Shown piece after piece: positions 19,422 to 27,604 of a stretch of 34,068 bases of DNA. Source of the stretch: a virus; IMG/VR virus record IMGVR_UViG_3300046028_007444, positions 1-34,068 of that record. One strand, written 5' to 3'. Within the stretch, counting starts at the first letter, position 1. Every line of letters starts with the position of its first letter. The translations under genes and the position numbers were made by a program. The notes below the pieces were generated by a model. It was given only the letters and a program-made list of their open reading frames with translations, made no database searches and was not told the DNA's origin.

Positions 19422-21704
19422 ATGAAACCAAAAGTTTATGCACACGGACCTTATATAGGCCCTACAGGTTACGCTAATCATACAAGAGATTTTTTTAGAC
19501 ATTTATCTAAACATCTTGATGTAAAAGTTAGAAATTTTCCTGCAGGTAAAACTTGGGAAGGTTATAAAGATGAACCTCATAATAATGAACCTTATTTAAA
19601 TGATTTAGATAAAAAATTATTAGTTGAACAAACACTTTTTGTAGATTACGAAAGGCAAGATTCTCCTATATATAAAAATTATGAAAATAATTTTAAACAT
19701 AATGTTAATATTATTTTAGAAGCTACGGGTCATCATTATTTTTATGATAATTACGTAGGTCCTAAAATTGCATATAATGTTTGGGAATCTACTTTACAAC
19801 CTGAAAATTTTTTTAATAAATTAAAAGAATTTGATCAAATTTGGGTACCTTCAAAATGGCAAGCTGAATGTACTATTAAGCAAGGTATGCCTGCTGAAAA
19901 AGTAAAAGTTGTACCTGAGGGTGTAGACACTAATATCTTTAAAATTGAACCCTACCTATTACTCCCAGAAGAATATTTGGATAATAGGTTTAAATTTGTA
20001 ATGTTTGGGCGTTGGGAATATAGAAAATCTACAAAAGAAATAATTGAAACCTTTCTTAAAGAATTCAAACCAGATGAGAAAGTTGATTTAATACTTTCGG
20101 TTGATAACCCATTTGCAGATGATGGTTTAAAAACTACTGAAGATAGATTAAAGCATTATGGTTTAGAAGATCCTCGCATCAAAGTAGTACATTTTCCTTC
20201 TAGAGAAGATTACATTCAATACTTAAAAACAGGTCATGTATTTTTATCTTGTGCTCGTAGTGAAGGATGGAATTTACCTTTAATTGAGGCTATGGCTTGT
20301 GGTACTCCAGCTATTTACTCAGCATGCTCTGGTCAAATGGAATTTGCTGAAGGTAAAGGATTACCTGTAAAAGTATGGGGAGAATTACCTGCCAAGGATC
20401 CAAATTATAAAGGAAAATTTGTAGAAGGTTCTTATTATGAACCTGATTTTGAAGATTTAGCTCGTGTAATGAGAGATGCTTACGTAAATTATCAAGATCA
20501 TTATAAACGTGCACATAAAGAGTCTGAAATTATCCATCAAAATTTTAATTGGGATAAAGTAGCTGAAATTGGTCGGAATACTTTACAAGAATTTTTAGAT
20601 GAATATAATCAAGTAGAAGATAAAAATAAAATAAATATTAGTTATTTAAATAAACCTAAAGTAGAAATTTTAGGAAATATTAACAAAAGTTATTTTATAG
20701 AATTTATTGATTCTGCAACCGGTAAAGTACACCATTCACAAACCATTAACAATAATATGTGGGTTGAATGTAGTACAGAGTACTATGTACCTTGGGTAAT
20801 AAAAATTGATGGTAAAGAAGCAAGTAGATTAGATTTAACTAATCAAAAAGTTTTAATTACGGTAGAATCTAAAGCAATAGGTGATACCATTGGTTGGGTT
20901 CCTTATGTTGTTGAATTTGCTAAAAAACATAATTGTAAAGTTATACTTTCTACATTCCATAATGATTGGTTCCAAGGATTAGAAGCTTACAAAAACATAG
21001 AATTCACCAACCCAGGAACAGCTGTTGAATGTATTACTCATTATAAATTAGGATGGTTTAGAGACGAAAATGGGGGTTGGAAAAGCCCAAATTATCACCC
21101 TCGTCAATGTAATACTATCCCAATGCAAGCAACTGCAACAGATATTTTAGGGTTAGAATTTAAAGAATTAAATTATGGTATTAATGTACCTAAAGGTGAA
21201 AGACCTTATAAACAAAAATATATTGTAATAGGTCCTAATGCTACAGCAGGTTGTAAAGAATGGAAGTATGAATATTGGTGTGCTTTAGTTAAATTACTTA
21301 ACCAACAAGGTTATACTATAATTTCTCTTACACAAAAAGAATTTACAATTCCAGGTACCATTAATCACTATGGGCATTCTATAGATAAAGTAGTTAATTA
21401 TCTTTATCATGCGGATTTATTTATTGGATTAGGTTCAGGTCTATCTTGGTTGAACTGGACAATCGGGAAACATACAGCTATGATTAATGGTTTTGCAGAA
21501 AAAAACCACGAATTTACTTCTCGTGTTACACGTATAACAACAGATAATTGTTTTCCGTGTTGGACTAATCCAAATTTTGTGTTTGATGCAGGTGATTGGG
21601 ATTGGTGTCCTATTTGGAAAGGAACTGATAAACAACATATTTGTCAAAAATCAATTACCCCACAATTAGTTATGTCTAAAATTAAACCTTTACTAAAAAA
21701 ATAA
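19422..21704 (+). CDS. GT4 glycosyltransferase fused to TibC/Aah-type protein O-glycosyltransferase
   Basis: 760 residues in two halves. Residues 1 to about 400 form a GT4 enzyme: GPTGYANHTRDF near the N-terminus, VPSKW, VPEGVD, FGRWEYRKS and an E-x7-E motif at E281-E289. Residues about 410-475 form a beta-rich domain (YFIEFIDSATGKV, NNMWVECS) like the N-terminal domain of bacterial autotransporter heptosyltransferases. Residues about 480-760 form a GT9-type catalytic domain (VESKAIGDTIGWVPY, NYHPRQ, GLGSGLSWL). Four cysteines, C710, C713, C729 and C741, stand where TibC has its iron-binding Cys finger. TibC and Aah add heptose to Ser in short repeats of adhesins. Here the obvious Ser/Thr-rich repeat substrate is fibre A. 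The donor sugar cannot be told from sequence. The gene starts one base after the previous stop. Confidence 0.8.
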   Translation: MKPKVYAHGPYIGPTGYANHTRDFFRHLSKHLDVKVRNFPAGKTWEGYKDEPHNNEPYLNDLDKKLLVEQTLFVDYERQDSPIYKNYENNFKHNVNIILEATGHHYFYDNYVGPKIAYNVWESTLQPENFFNKLKEFDQIWVPSKWQAECTIKQGMPAEKVKVVPEGVDTNIFKIEPYLLLPEEYLDNRFKFVMFGRWEYRKSTKEIIETFLKEFKPDEKVDLILSVDNPFADDGLKTTEDRLKHYGLEDPRIKVVHFPSREDYIQYLKTGHVFLSCARSEGWNLPLIEAMACGTPAIYSACSGQMEFAEGKGLPVKVWGELPAKDPNYKGKFVEGSYYEPDFEDLARVMRDAYVNYQDHYKRAHKESEIIHQNFNWDKVAEIGRNTLQEFLDEYNQVEDKNKINISYLNKPKVEILGNINKSYFIEFIDSATGKVHHSQTINNNMWVECSTEYYVPWVIKIDGKEASRLDLTNQKVLITVESKAIGDTIGWVPYVVEFAKKHNCKVILSTFHNDWFQGLEAYKNIEFTNPGTAVECITHYKLGWFRDENGGWKSPNYHPRQCNTIPMQATATDILGLEFKELNYGINVPKGERPYKQKYIVIGPNATAGCKEWKYEYWCALVKLLNQQGYTIISLTQKEFTIPGTINHYGHSIDKVVNYLYHADLFIGLGSGLSWLNWTIGKHTAMINGFAEKNHEFTSRVTRITTDNCFPCWTNPNFVFDAGDWDWCPIWKGTDKQHICQKSITPQLVMSKIKPLLKK

Positions 21705-21712
21705 TATTTATA
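21703..21712 (+). promoter_or_regulatory. Late-promoter-like motif with very short leader
   Basis: AATATTTATA overlaps the stop of the previous gene, and its last base is only four bases before the ATG at 21717. If this is a -10-like element, the transcript would be nearly leaderless or use an internal start. Confidence 0.4.
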
Positions 21713-21716
21713 CGAA

Positions 21717-21965
21717 ATGGAAAAAAAGTTTTTAAATAAAGAAGAACTAGAAAATTTAAGACAATTAGAAAACGAATATGTTGAACTAATAAATTCTCTA
21801 GGAACAATAGAATATCAGATTGTTTTATTACAAAAAAGTAAAGAAAATATAAAACAAAATATATCTATTTACGAAGATAAATTAAAAGAATTTGAAAAAG
21901 TACTTGTTGAAAAATATGGTACTGATGGGAAATTTAATTTAGAAGAAGGCAGCTTTACATCCTAA
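21717..21965 (+). CDS. Small coiled-coil protein of unknown function
   Basis: An 82-residue Lys/Glu-rich protein starting MEKKFLNKEELENLRQLE. Heptad-like Leu/Ile spacing through residues about 8-65 predicts a long helix or helical hairpin (LGTIEYQIVLLQKSKENIKQN), and the end is short and acidic. I have an impression of similar small proteins next to tail genes in other aquatic phages, but I know of no assigned role. It sits between the modification operon and the tail sheath with its own promoter-like motif. Confidence 0.65.
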   Translation: MEKKFLNKEELENLRQLENEYVELINSLGTIEYQIVLLQKSKENIKQNISIYEDKLKEFEKVLVEKYGTDGKFNLEEGSFTS

Positions 21966-22024
21966 AAACTTTTGCTAAAGTGTTATATTAATTGGTTTTG
22001 TAAGGTATTTTTGAAGAAAAGTAC

Positions 22025-22040
22025 AATATTTATAATAAAA
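22025..22040 (+). promoter_or_regulatory. Late-promoter-like motif upstream of tail sheath
   Basis: AATATTTATAATAAAA is the best form of the motif, with 20 bases between it and the sheath ATG at 22061. The gap from 21966 to 22060 is otherwise AT-rich and holds no gene. Confidence 0.5.
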
Positions 22041-22060
22041 ACCATAATATAACATTTAAA

Positions 22061-23878
22061 ATGGCAGAAACTTTATTATCACCTGGGGTTTTAGCGAGAG
22101 AGAACGACCAGTCTTTCCTAACACAACAACCTGTAGAGGTAGGCGCAGCAATTATTGGCCCTACAGTTTTAGGACCCGTAGAAATCCCTACTTTAGTTAC
22201 CTCATTTTCTGACTTTACTACAAAGTTCGGAAATACTGTTATGAGTGGTAGCCAAGAATATAGCTACTTAACTTCTATTGCTGCATTTAATTATTTCCAA
22301 AACGGAGGAAATACTTTATTAGTAACTAGAGTAGTACCTTCTGCATCTGCATGGACCTCAGCAACTGCTTCTGCCGGTACCTTTATTTCAAATAGTGCAA
22401 TTATAGCTCCAAGTGATCCTAACTTCGGTCAGGCTGCTTTCTTTACAGCATCATTTACTCTTAGTACTATTGCTGAAGGTAATATAATGGATAATTATGT
22501 ATCAGGTTCAAATAATTTCTTTGGTCAAACTGGCAGTGATGGTACTTTAGTTTCAGGCTCTGCAAATAATGTTAGGTGGCAAATTACAAGTGTTGATCCT
22601 GCTAATGGTATATTTAGTTTATTAATTAGACAAGGTAATGATACAGCAACTGAACCTAGTGTTTTAGAAACTTGGACAAACCTTTCATTAGACCCAACTC
22701 AACCTAATTACATTTCGAAAGTAATAGGTGATACTTATAAAAAAGTTACTACAGTTGGTTCAGACACATTTATTGAAGTTGTAGGTAATTATCCAAACAA
22801 CTCAAGATATGTTTACATATCAGCAGTAAATTCACCAACTCCTTTCTATTTTAATAATGCAGGCGCTGTAGGTACTAACCCCGCAACAACTTTAAGCTGG
22901 AGTGCTTCTCTACCAATAGCATCTAATGGTGCATTTGGTGGAGCAAATGGTGATTTATTTTATGATAATTTAGGAGCTGCTAGATTCTATAACAATATTA
23001 GCTCATCAGGCAATATTCAAGGTTTAGATAATAACGACTACGATACTGCAATTGGCTTAATGGGGAATCAGGATGAATATGTTTATAATGTTATTACAGT
23101 TCCTGGTTTAACTAAAGATAATGCAACTTCACAAATTTCTGCTTTAATTAACACTGTTCAAACTCGTGGAGATGCAGTAGCAGTAATTGATTTGGTAGCT
23201 TATGGTTCTTCAACCAATCAAACTATCACAGCAGCAACAACTTACAATAGCTCATATGCTGCTACTTATTGGCCTTGGTTACAAACAGTAGACCCAGGCA
23301 CTGGCCAGTTAGTTTGGATCCCAGCTTCTACATTAATCCCAGGTGTATATGCATTTAACGATAGTGTATCAGATCCTTGGTTTGCACCCGCTGGTATTAA
23401 CAGAGGTGGTTTAGATACAGTTGTAAGAGCTGAACAAAAGCTAACTCAAACACAACGTAATGATCTTTACATCGGTAATGTAAACCCAATTGCAACATTC
23501 CCTAACGTAGGTGTTGTAGTATATGGTCAGAAAACTCTACAGAAAAAAGCATCTGCACTTGATCGTGTAAATGTTAGAAGATTATTAATTTCACTTAAGT
23601 CTTACATTTCTCAAGTAGCTAATAATTTAGTGTTCGAACAAAACACAATTGCTACAAGAAATCAATTCTTAAGCCAAGTTAACCCATACCTAGAATCAGT
23701 TCAACAACGTCAAGGTTTATATGCGTTTAGAGTAATTATGGATGATTCCAATAACACTCCAGACGTAATCGATAGAAATCAATTAATTGGTCAGATCTAT
23801 CTACAACCAACTAAGACTGCTGAATTCATTTACCTAGACTTTAACATCTTACCAACAGGAGCTACTTTCCCAGGGTAA
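22061..23878 (+). CDS. Contractile tail sheath protein (gp18-like)
   Basis: 605 residues. It forms the contractile outer tube of the tail, which shortens to drive the inner tube into the cell. The N-terminus has the classic sheath pattern: SPGVLARENDQS, then VGAAIIGPTVLGPVEIPT and FSDFTTKFG. The C-terminus has LYAFRVIMDDSNNTP, DRNQLIGQIYLQPTKTAEFI and a final LPTGATFPG, the conserved C-terminal sheath fold. The region around residues 100-430 is variable, as is usual for the surface-exposed domains. Length is close to T4 gp18 (659 residues). The tail tube gene follows, the standard order. Confidence 0.93.
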   Translation: MAETLLSPGVLARENDQSFLTQQPVEVGAAIIGPTVLGPVEIPTLVTSFSDFTTKFGNTVMSGSQEYSYLTSIAAFNYFQNGGNTLLVTRVVPSASAWTSATASAGTFISNSAIIAPSDPNFGQAAFFTASFTLSTIAEGNIMDNYVSGSNNFFGQTGSDGTLVSGSANNVRWQITSVDPANGIFSLLIRQGNDTATEPSVLETWTNLSLDPTQPNYISKVIGDTYKKVTTVGSDTFIEVVGNYPNNSRYVYISAVNSPTPFYFNNAGAVGTNPATTLSWSASLPIASNGAFGGANGDLFYDNLGAARFYNNISSSGNIQGLDNNDYDTAIGLMGNQDEYVYNVITVPGLTKDNATSQISALINTVQTRGDAVAVIDLVAYGSSTNQTITAATTYNSSYAATYWPWLQTVDPGTGQLVWIPASTLIPGVYAFNDSVSDPWFAPAGINRGGLDTVVRAEQKLTQTQRNDLYIGNVNPIATFPNVGVVVYGQKTLQKKASALDRVNVRRLLISLKSYISQVANNLVFEQNTIATRNQFLSQVNPYLESVQQRQGLYAFRVIMDDSNNTPDVIDRNQLIGQIYLQPTKTAEFIYLDFNILPTGATFPG

Positions 23879-23892
23879 AAGCTTAAAAAGTT

Positions 23893-23908
23893 GATATTTA
23901 TAATAAAA
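23893..23908 (+). promoter_or_regulatory. Late-promoter-like motif upstream of tail tube
   Basis: GATATTTATAATAAAA differs from the consensus only at the first base. It lies 31 bases before the ATG at 23924. A separate promoter for the tube fits the very high copy number needed. Confidence 0.5.
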
Positions 23909-23923
23909 TAAAGAATACATAAA

Positions 23924-24412
23924 ATGGCAGTATTAGATCCGAACGAAATATTTTTTACAGCATTTGAACCTAAAATTCCTAACAGATTCATAATGTATGT
24001 AGATGGTTTCCCATCATATATCATTAAAGCAATCTCGGCTGTTGGATTCGATCAAAGTGAGACAGTTCTTAATCATATCAACGTATATCGCAAAATCAAA
24101 GGCAAAACAAGATGGAACGATATCACAATGACATTATTTGACCCAATCACTCCTTCAGGTGCTCAGGCTGTAATGGAATGGACTCGTTTACACCACGAAT
24201 CAGTAACAGGTAGAGATGGTTACTCTGACTTCTACAAGAAAGATGTAACAATTGATATCTTAGGCCCTGTAGGTGATATCGTATCAGAATGGGTAATCAA
24301 AGGTGCATTTATTAAATCAGCTACTTTTGGTGACTACAACTGGGATACTGATAACGTTGCTACCAACTTGACTGTAGTGTTAGGTATGGATTATTGTGTA
24401 CTAAACTTCTAA
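23924..24412 (+). CDS. Tail tube protein (gp19-like)
   Basis: 162 residues, the T4 gp19 size (163). It forms the inner tail tube through which DNA passes. Recognisable features are PNRFIMYVDGFPSYIIKAIS near residue 25, the middle section RKIKGKTRWNDITMTLFDPI, and the end NVATNLTVVLGMDYCVLNF. These follow the gp19/Hcp-like beta-barrel pattern. It lies directly after the sheath and before a strong terminator, so it can be expressed as a short, abundant transcript. Confidence 0.92.
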   Translation: MAVLDPNEIFFTAFEPKIPNRFIMYVDGFPSYIIKAISAVGFDQSETVLNHINVYRKIKGKTRWNDITMTLFDPITPSGAQAVMEWTRLHHESVTGRDGYSDFYKKDVTIDILGPVGDIVSEWVIKGAFIKSATFGDYNWDTDNVATNLTVVLGMDYCVLNF

Positions 24413-24435
24413 AAAAGTTTACATACTTTACAAAG

Positions 24436-24466
24436 AGAGCTTGGCTTCGGTCAAGCTCTTTTTTAT
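24436..24466 (+). terminator. Rho-independent terminator after tail tube
   Basis: The stem AGAGCTTG / CAAGCTCT (24436-24443 with 24452-24459) is extended by G-T and C-G pairs closing a TTCG tetraloop, then followed by TTTTTTATTTT. This is a very stable hairpin and would end the sheath-tube transcript. Confidence 0.9.
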
Positions 24467-24503
24467 TTTAATATGTATACTCGCAAATTGTTATTAAAAT
24501 TAT

Positions 24504-25226
24504 ATGAATACAAGTTTTCCAACAGAGGTTATTGAATTACCTTCAAAAGGCTTACTATATCCTGAAGAAAGTCCTCTATCATCCGGTAAAATTGAAATGA
24601 AATATATGACTGCTAAGGAAGAAGATATCCTTACCAACCAGTCTTATATTCAAAATGGTACTGTTTTAGACAAGCTTTTAAAAGCATTAATTGTCACTAA
24701 AATGAATTATGACGATCTTGTCATTGGTGATAAAAATGCACTAATGGTAGCTTCTAGAATTTTAGGTTATGGTGCTGATTACACGTTTAAGTATGCTAAT
24801 AAAGAATATACTATTGATTTATCACAGGTAGAAAATAAGCCTTTTGATGAATCATTAATTGTTCAATACAAAAACGAATTTCAATTTACCCTACCAGCTT
24901 CTAATACTGCTATTACTTTTAAAATTTTAACCCATTCAGATGAGTTAAAAATTAATCAGGAATTAGAAGGTCTTAAAAAATTAGGTAGAGAATTATCACC
25001 AGAATTATCAACACGTTTAAAGTATATTATTACTTCTGTAAATGGTAGTAGTGATACTAAAACTATACGTGATTTTGTTGATACTAATTTATTAGCTAGA
25101 GATTCAAGAGCATTAAGAGAGTATATTTCACGAGTTCAACCCGATGTTGATTTGAAATTTACTACGGACAGCGGACAGGAGGCCGCTATTCCAATTACTC
25201 TTAGCTTTTTTTGGCCTGACCTCTGA
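24504..25226 (+). CDS. Tail assembly chaperone / gp26-like baseplate protein, zero-frame product
   Basis: 240 residues. It begins MNTSFPTEVIELPSKGLLYP followed by SGKIEMKYMTAKEEDILTN, the start typical of the T4 gp26-like family (Pfam T4_baseplate). It lies exactly between tail tube and tape measure, the position of tail assembly chaperones in most tailed phages. Near its end the codons AGC TTT TTT TGG cross a run of seven T (25206-25212). The overlapping +1 frame stays open to 25506, so a longer frameshifted product is likely (next entries). No promoter-like AATATTTAT motif was found in front of it; the gap 24467-24503 is AT-rich. Confidence 0.8.
   Translation: MNTSFPTEVIELPSKGLLYPEESPLSSGKIEMKYMTAKEEDILTNQSYIQNGTVLDKLLKALIVTKMNYDDLVIGDKNALMVASRILGYGADYTFKYANKEYTIDLSQVENKPFDESLIVQYKNEFQFTLPASNTAITFKILTHSDELKINQELEGLKKLGRELSPELSTRLKYIITSVNGSSDTKTIRDFVDTNLLARDSRALREYISRVQPDVDLKFTTDSGQEAAIPITLSFFWPDL
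25206..25212 (+). other. Probable programmed frameshift site (T7 run)
   Basis: Seven consecutive T residues are read as TTT TTT T in the zero frame, 12 bases before the zero-frame stop (TGA 25224-25226). A +1 or -2 shift here enters the downstream frame, which has no stop between 25156 and its terminator at 25504-25506. A -1 shift would stop at once (TTG GCC TGA), so +1 or -2 is required. Phage Mu uses a -2 shift in its tail chaperone genes, and other phages use -1 or +1. Confidence 0.65.
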
Positions 25227-25506
25227 AACAGCACCCAAAATAAGATTTAATTTATTTACTCAAATTCATGAAATTGTTTTTCATGGAAATGGGGGGTATT
25301 CTTGGGAAACTATCTACAACATGCCTACATGGCTAAGGAAATTTACTTTTAATAAAATACAGGATTATTATACTAAACAAAAAGAAGAAATTGATAAATC
25401 TAAAACCGGTAGTAATACTACTAATATTATGGATTCTTCAGGAAATGTTAATACTCCTCAATTTATGAAATCAATGCCTCAAAAATCTAAATCAAGTTTT
25501 AAATAG
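25213..25506 (+). CDS. Frameshift extension of the chaperone/gp26-like protein
   Basis: Read in the frame beginning GGC CTG ACC, this segment encodes 97 residues starting GLTSETAPKIRFNLFTQIHE and containing GGYSWETIYNMPTWLRKFTF, then a Lys/Glu-rich helix and a Ser/Lys-rich end. No ATG, GTG or TTG occurs in this frame between its previous stop (25153) and the internal ATG at 25321. The first 36 codons could therefore not be translated except through the upstream gene. The fusion would be about 333 residues (+1) or 334 (-2). A separate 61-residue protein from ATG 25321 would cut a well-formed segment in half. In T4 the small gene 51 follows gene 26; a functional link to this extension is speculative. 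Confidence 0.7.
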   Translation, partial: GLTSETAPKIRFNLFTQIHEIVFHGNGGYSWETIYNMPTWLRKFTFNKIQDYYTKQKEEIDKSKTGSNTTNIMDSSGNVNTPQFMKSMPQKSKSSFK

Positions 25507-25509
25507 TGC

Positions 25510-25525
25510 AATATTTATCATAAAA
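25510..25525 (+). promoter_or_regulatory. Late-promoter-like motif upstream of tape measure gene
   Basis: AATATTTATCATAAAA lies six bases before the ATG at 25532. Confidence 0.45.
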
Positions 25526-25531
25526 TGTTGA

Positions 25532-27601
25532 ATGGCAGAAGGAGATCCTCAACAGCAGTTTAACGACGCTAATAACGCACAGCAGCAGTTCACAGATAGG
25601 TTTAGTGAAAACATAACCTTTCTGAGAGATGCCTTTACTTCGTTAGGATTCACCATCCAAGACGCTATTCAAGAAGCTATTGATAAAACTGACAATTTAG
25701 GCTCAGTAGGACAACGTGTAGCTAAATCATACGAAAGAGATATTGTTAATGGTCTTAAAAAGATTAATGGCTCTTTAGATTCTCAAATAGCTTTACAGCA
25801 AAAAATTATTTCAGGTCAAGCTAAACAAGCTGATTTTGACAAAGAAAAAATTAGAGTACAAGCAACAATTGCTGCTGTTCAAAGTAGAATTCAGGCATTA
25901 GAATTACAAGGTGTAGAAATAAATGCTGAATTAGTTACAGAACTAAAAGAACAACAAGCATTAGCTGAATTACAACTTGAAGATTTAGAAAAGCAAAATA
26001 CTGAAAGAATAAAAGGTATGTCTCTTCTTGAAAAAGGAAGAGGTTTATTACAACAGCAAGCTAATACTATTGATAAAACTGGTACTCTTGCTAAGGTTTT
26101 AAATGGTAATTTTAAAGATGTATTTTCAACTGCTAACTTAATAGAGGGTGCAATTGGATTTATTATTAAAGGAATGTTTGATGCTTCGGCACAAATGGCT
26201 TCATTTAGAAAAGAAGCAGGCTTAAGCTACTCAGAATCCTTAGCACTTTCAGCTGAATTAAAAGTTGTTGCTGCATCTACTGGTGATGCTTTTATTAATT
26301 CTGCTAAACTTTCAAAATCTTTTGTTGATTTATCAAAAGAATTAGGTTCAATTGTTAATACAAGTGGTCAAACACTTGAAACCTTTACTAATTTAACTCA
26401 AAGATTAGGTTTAGGTAATAAAGAAGCAGCTCAATTAACATTATTAGCACGCAGTCAAGGTGAAAACACTGAAGATGTTTTAGATAATGTTAGTAAGACA
26501 GTTGATGGTTTAAACGCTCAAAAAGGTACAGGAATACTTTTAAAACAAGTATTTAATGATATTGCATCTGCTTCTAAATCTATTGTAGTAAGTTTAGGAA
26601 TGAATCCCAGCCTTATTGCTGAAGCCGCAACTGAAGCAAGACAATTAGGTTTAAGTTTAGGTGAAGTTGATAAAATAGCAGGTTCACTTCTAAATTTTGA
26701 AGATTCAATTACCAAAGAATTAAAAGCTGAACTTTTAATAGGTCAAGAAATCAATCTTGAACAAGCCAGACAAGCAGCTTTAATGAATGATATGGTTGGT
26801 TTAACCCAAGAAATTGGTAAAAATCAACAAATTATAGATACATTTGCTACAGGTAACCGATTCCAACAACAAGCTGTTGCTGAAGCTTTGGGTATGTCTC
26901 GAGAAGAGATGGCTCAAATGGTTTATCAACAACAAGTTATGACAATTGGAGCTGAAGCTGTAAGAGAAAAATTTGGTGAACAAGCATATGAGCAATTAAA
27001 AGCACAATCAGCAGCAGAAAACTTCCAAAATACCTTAACTAAAATCCAGGGTGTAGTTGGAGATATTGGTTTAGCATTTGCTCCCATTCTTGATATAGTA
27101 TCATTTTTAGTTTCAAAAATGGCTGCTTTATCTCCAATTATTGTAGGTGTTGCTGCAGCAATGGCACCTTTAGCTATCAAATCTGTAGTTACTGCAATTG
27201 CTGGTATCTATACCTCATTATCTCAAATTCCATTTGGTATTGGTTTAGCTGCTGCTACAGGTGTAGCAGGAGGTCTTTTATCATTAATCTCAAGTGCTAA
27301 CTCACAAGTAGCAGATGATATGGTACAGCCTGGATATGGTAAAAGAACAATCCTATCCCCAGAAGGCTCAATTCAATTAAACGATAACGATACTATTATA
27401 GCAGGTACTAATTTAGAAGGAAAAAGAAAATCACAAGCTGCAGTTTCAAGTGCAGTTTCAATGGATATGGGACCTTTAGTACAAGAAATGGCTGCTGTAA
27501 AAAATCTACTAGGACAACTACTTGCTAAAGATACGAATGTTTATATGGATTCAACTAAAGTTGGAGAAGCATTAAGAGTATCAGCAGTAAAAATTAATTA
27601 A
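25532..27601 (+). CDS. Tape measure protein
   Basis: 689 residues. It sets tail length and occupies the tube lumen before ejection. Residues about 50-180 are Gln/Glu/Lys-rich helix (coiled coil). A hydrophobic stretch lies near residues 205-225 (IEGAIGFIIKGMF), and another long hydrophobic, Ala/Gly-rich zone near residues 510-590, as is common in tape measure proteins. The C-terminal part has PGYGKRTILSPEGSIQLND and DTIIAGTNLEG, a pattern I associate with the ends of marine phage tape measure proteins. Position after the chaperone supports the call. By the usual 0.15 nm per residue the tail would be about 100 nm, similar to T4. Confidence 0.85.
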   Translation: MAEGDPQQQFNDANNAQQQFTDRFSENITFLRDAFTSLGFTIQDAIQEAIDKTDNLGSVGQRVAKSYERDIVNGLKKINGSLDSQIALQQKIISGQAKQADFDKEKIRVQATIAAVQSRIQALELQGVEINAELVTELKEQQALAELQLEDLEKQNTERIKGMSLLEKGRGLLQQQANTIDKTGTLAKVLNGNFKDVFSTANLIEGAIGFIIKGMFDASAQMASFRKEAGLSYSESLALSAELKVVAASTGDAFINSAKLSKSFVDLSKELGSIVNTSGQTLETFTNLTQRLGLGNKEAAQLTLLARSQGENTEDVLDNVSKTVDGLNAQKGTGILLKQVFNDIASASKSIVVSLGMNPSLIAEAATEARQLGLSLGEVDKIAGSLLNFEDSITKELKAELLIGQEINLEQARQAALMNDMVGLTQEIGKNQQIIDTFATGNRFQQQAVAEALGMSREEMAQMVYQQQVMTIGAEAVREKFGEQAYEQLKAQSAAENFQNTLTKIQGVVGDIGLAFAPILDIVSFLVSKMAALSPIIVGVAAAMAPLAIKSVVTAIAGIYTSLSQIPFGIGLAAATGVAGGLLSLISSANSQVADDMVQPGYGKRTILSPEGSIQLNDNDTIIAGTNLEGKRKSQAAVSSAVSMDMGPLVQEMAAVKNLLGQLLAKDTNVYMDSTKVGEALRVSAVKIN

Positions 27602-27604
27602 TCC

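Noticed and set aside
14936-21704. Operon as a lipopolysaccharide or host-surface glycan modification cluster only
   Set aside because: GT4, GT9 and GT25 families do occur in such clusters. However, the PLOD-like and second hydroxylase domains, the TibC-like protein-modifying domain and the adjacency to three collagen-like genes point to a protein substrate. I keep it as the main alternative, not excluded.
22006-22013. TATTTTTG as a Bacteroidota-type -7 box upstream of the sheath gene
   Set aside because: It fits TAnnTTTG, but TTG or TTTG partners lie at the wrong distances, and a better shared motif (22025-22040) lies nearer the gene.
25321-25506. Separate 61-residue gene starting at 25321
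   Set aside because: The same frame is open and protein-like from 25213 with no earlier start, so a frameshift extension of the upstream gene explains it better. Separate internal initiation is not excluded.
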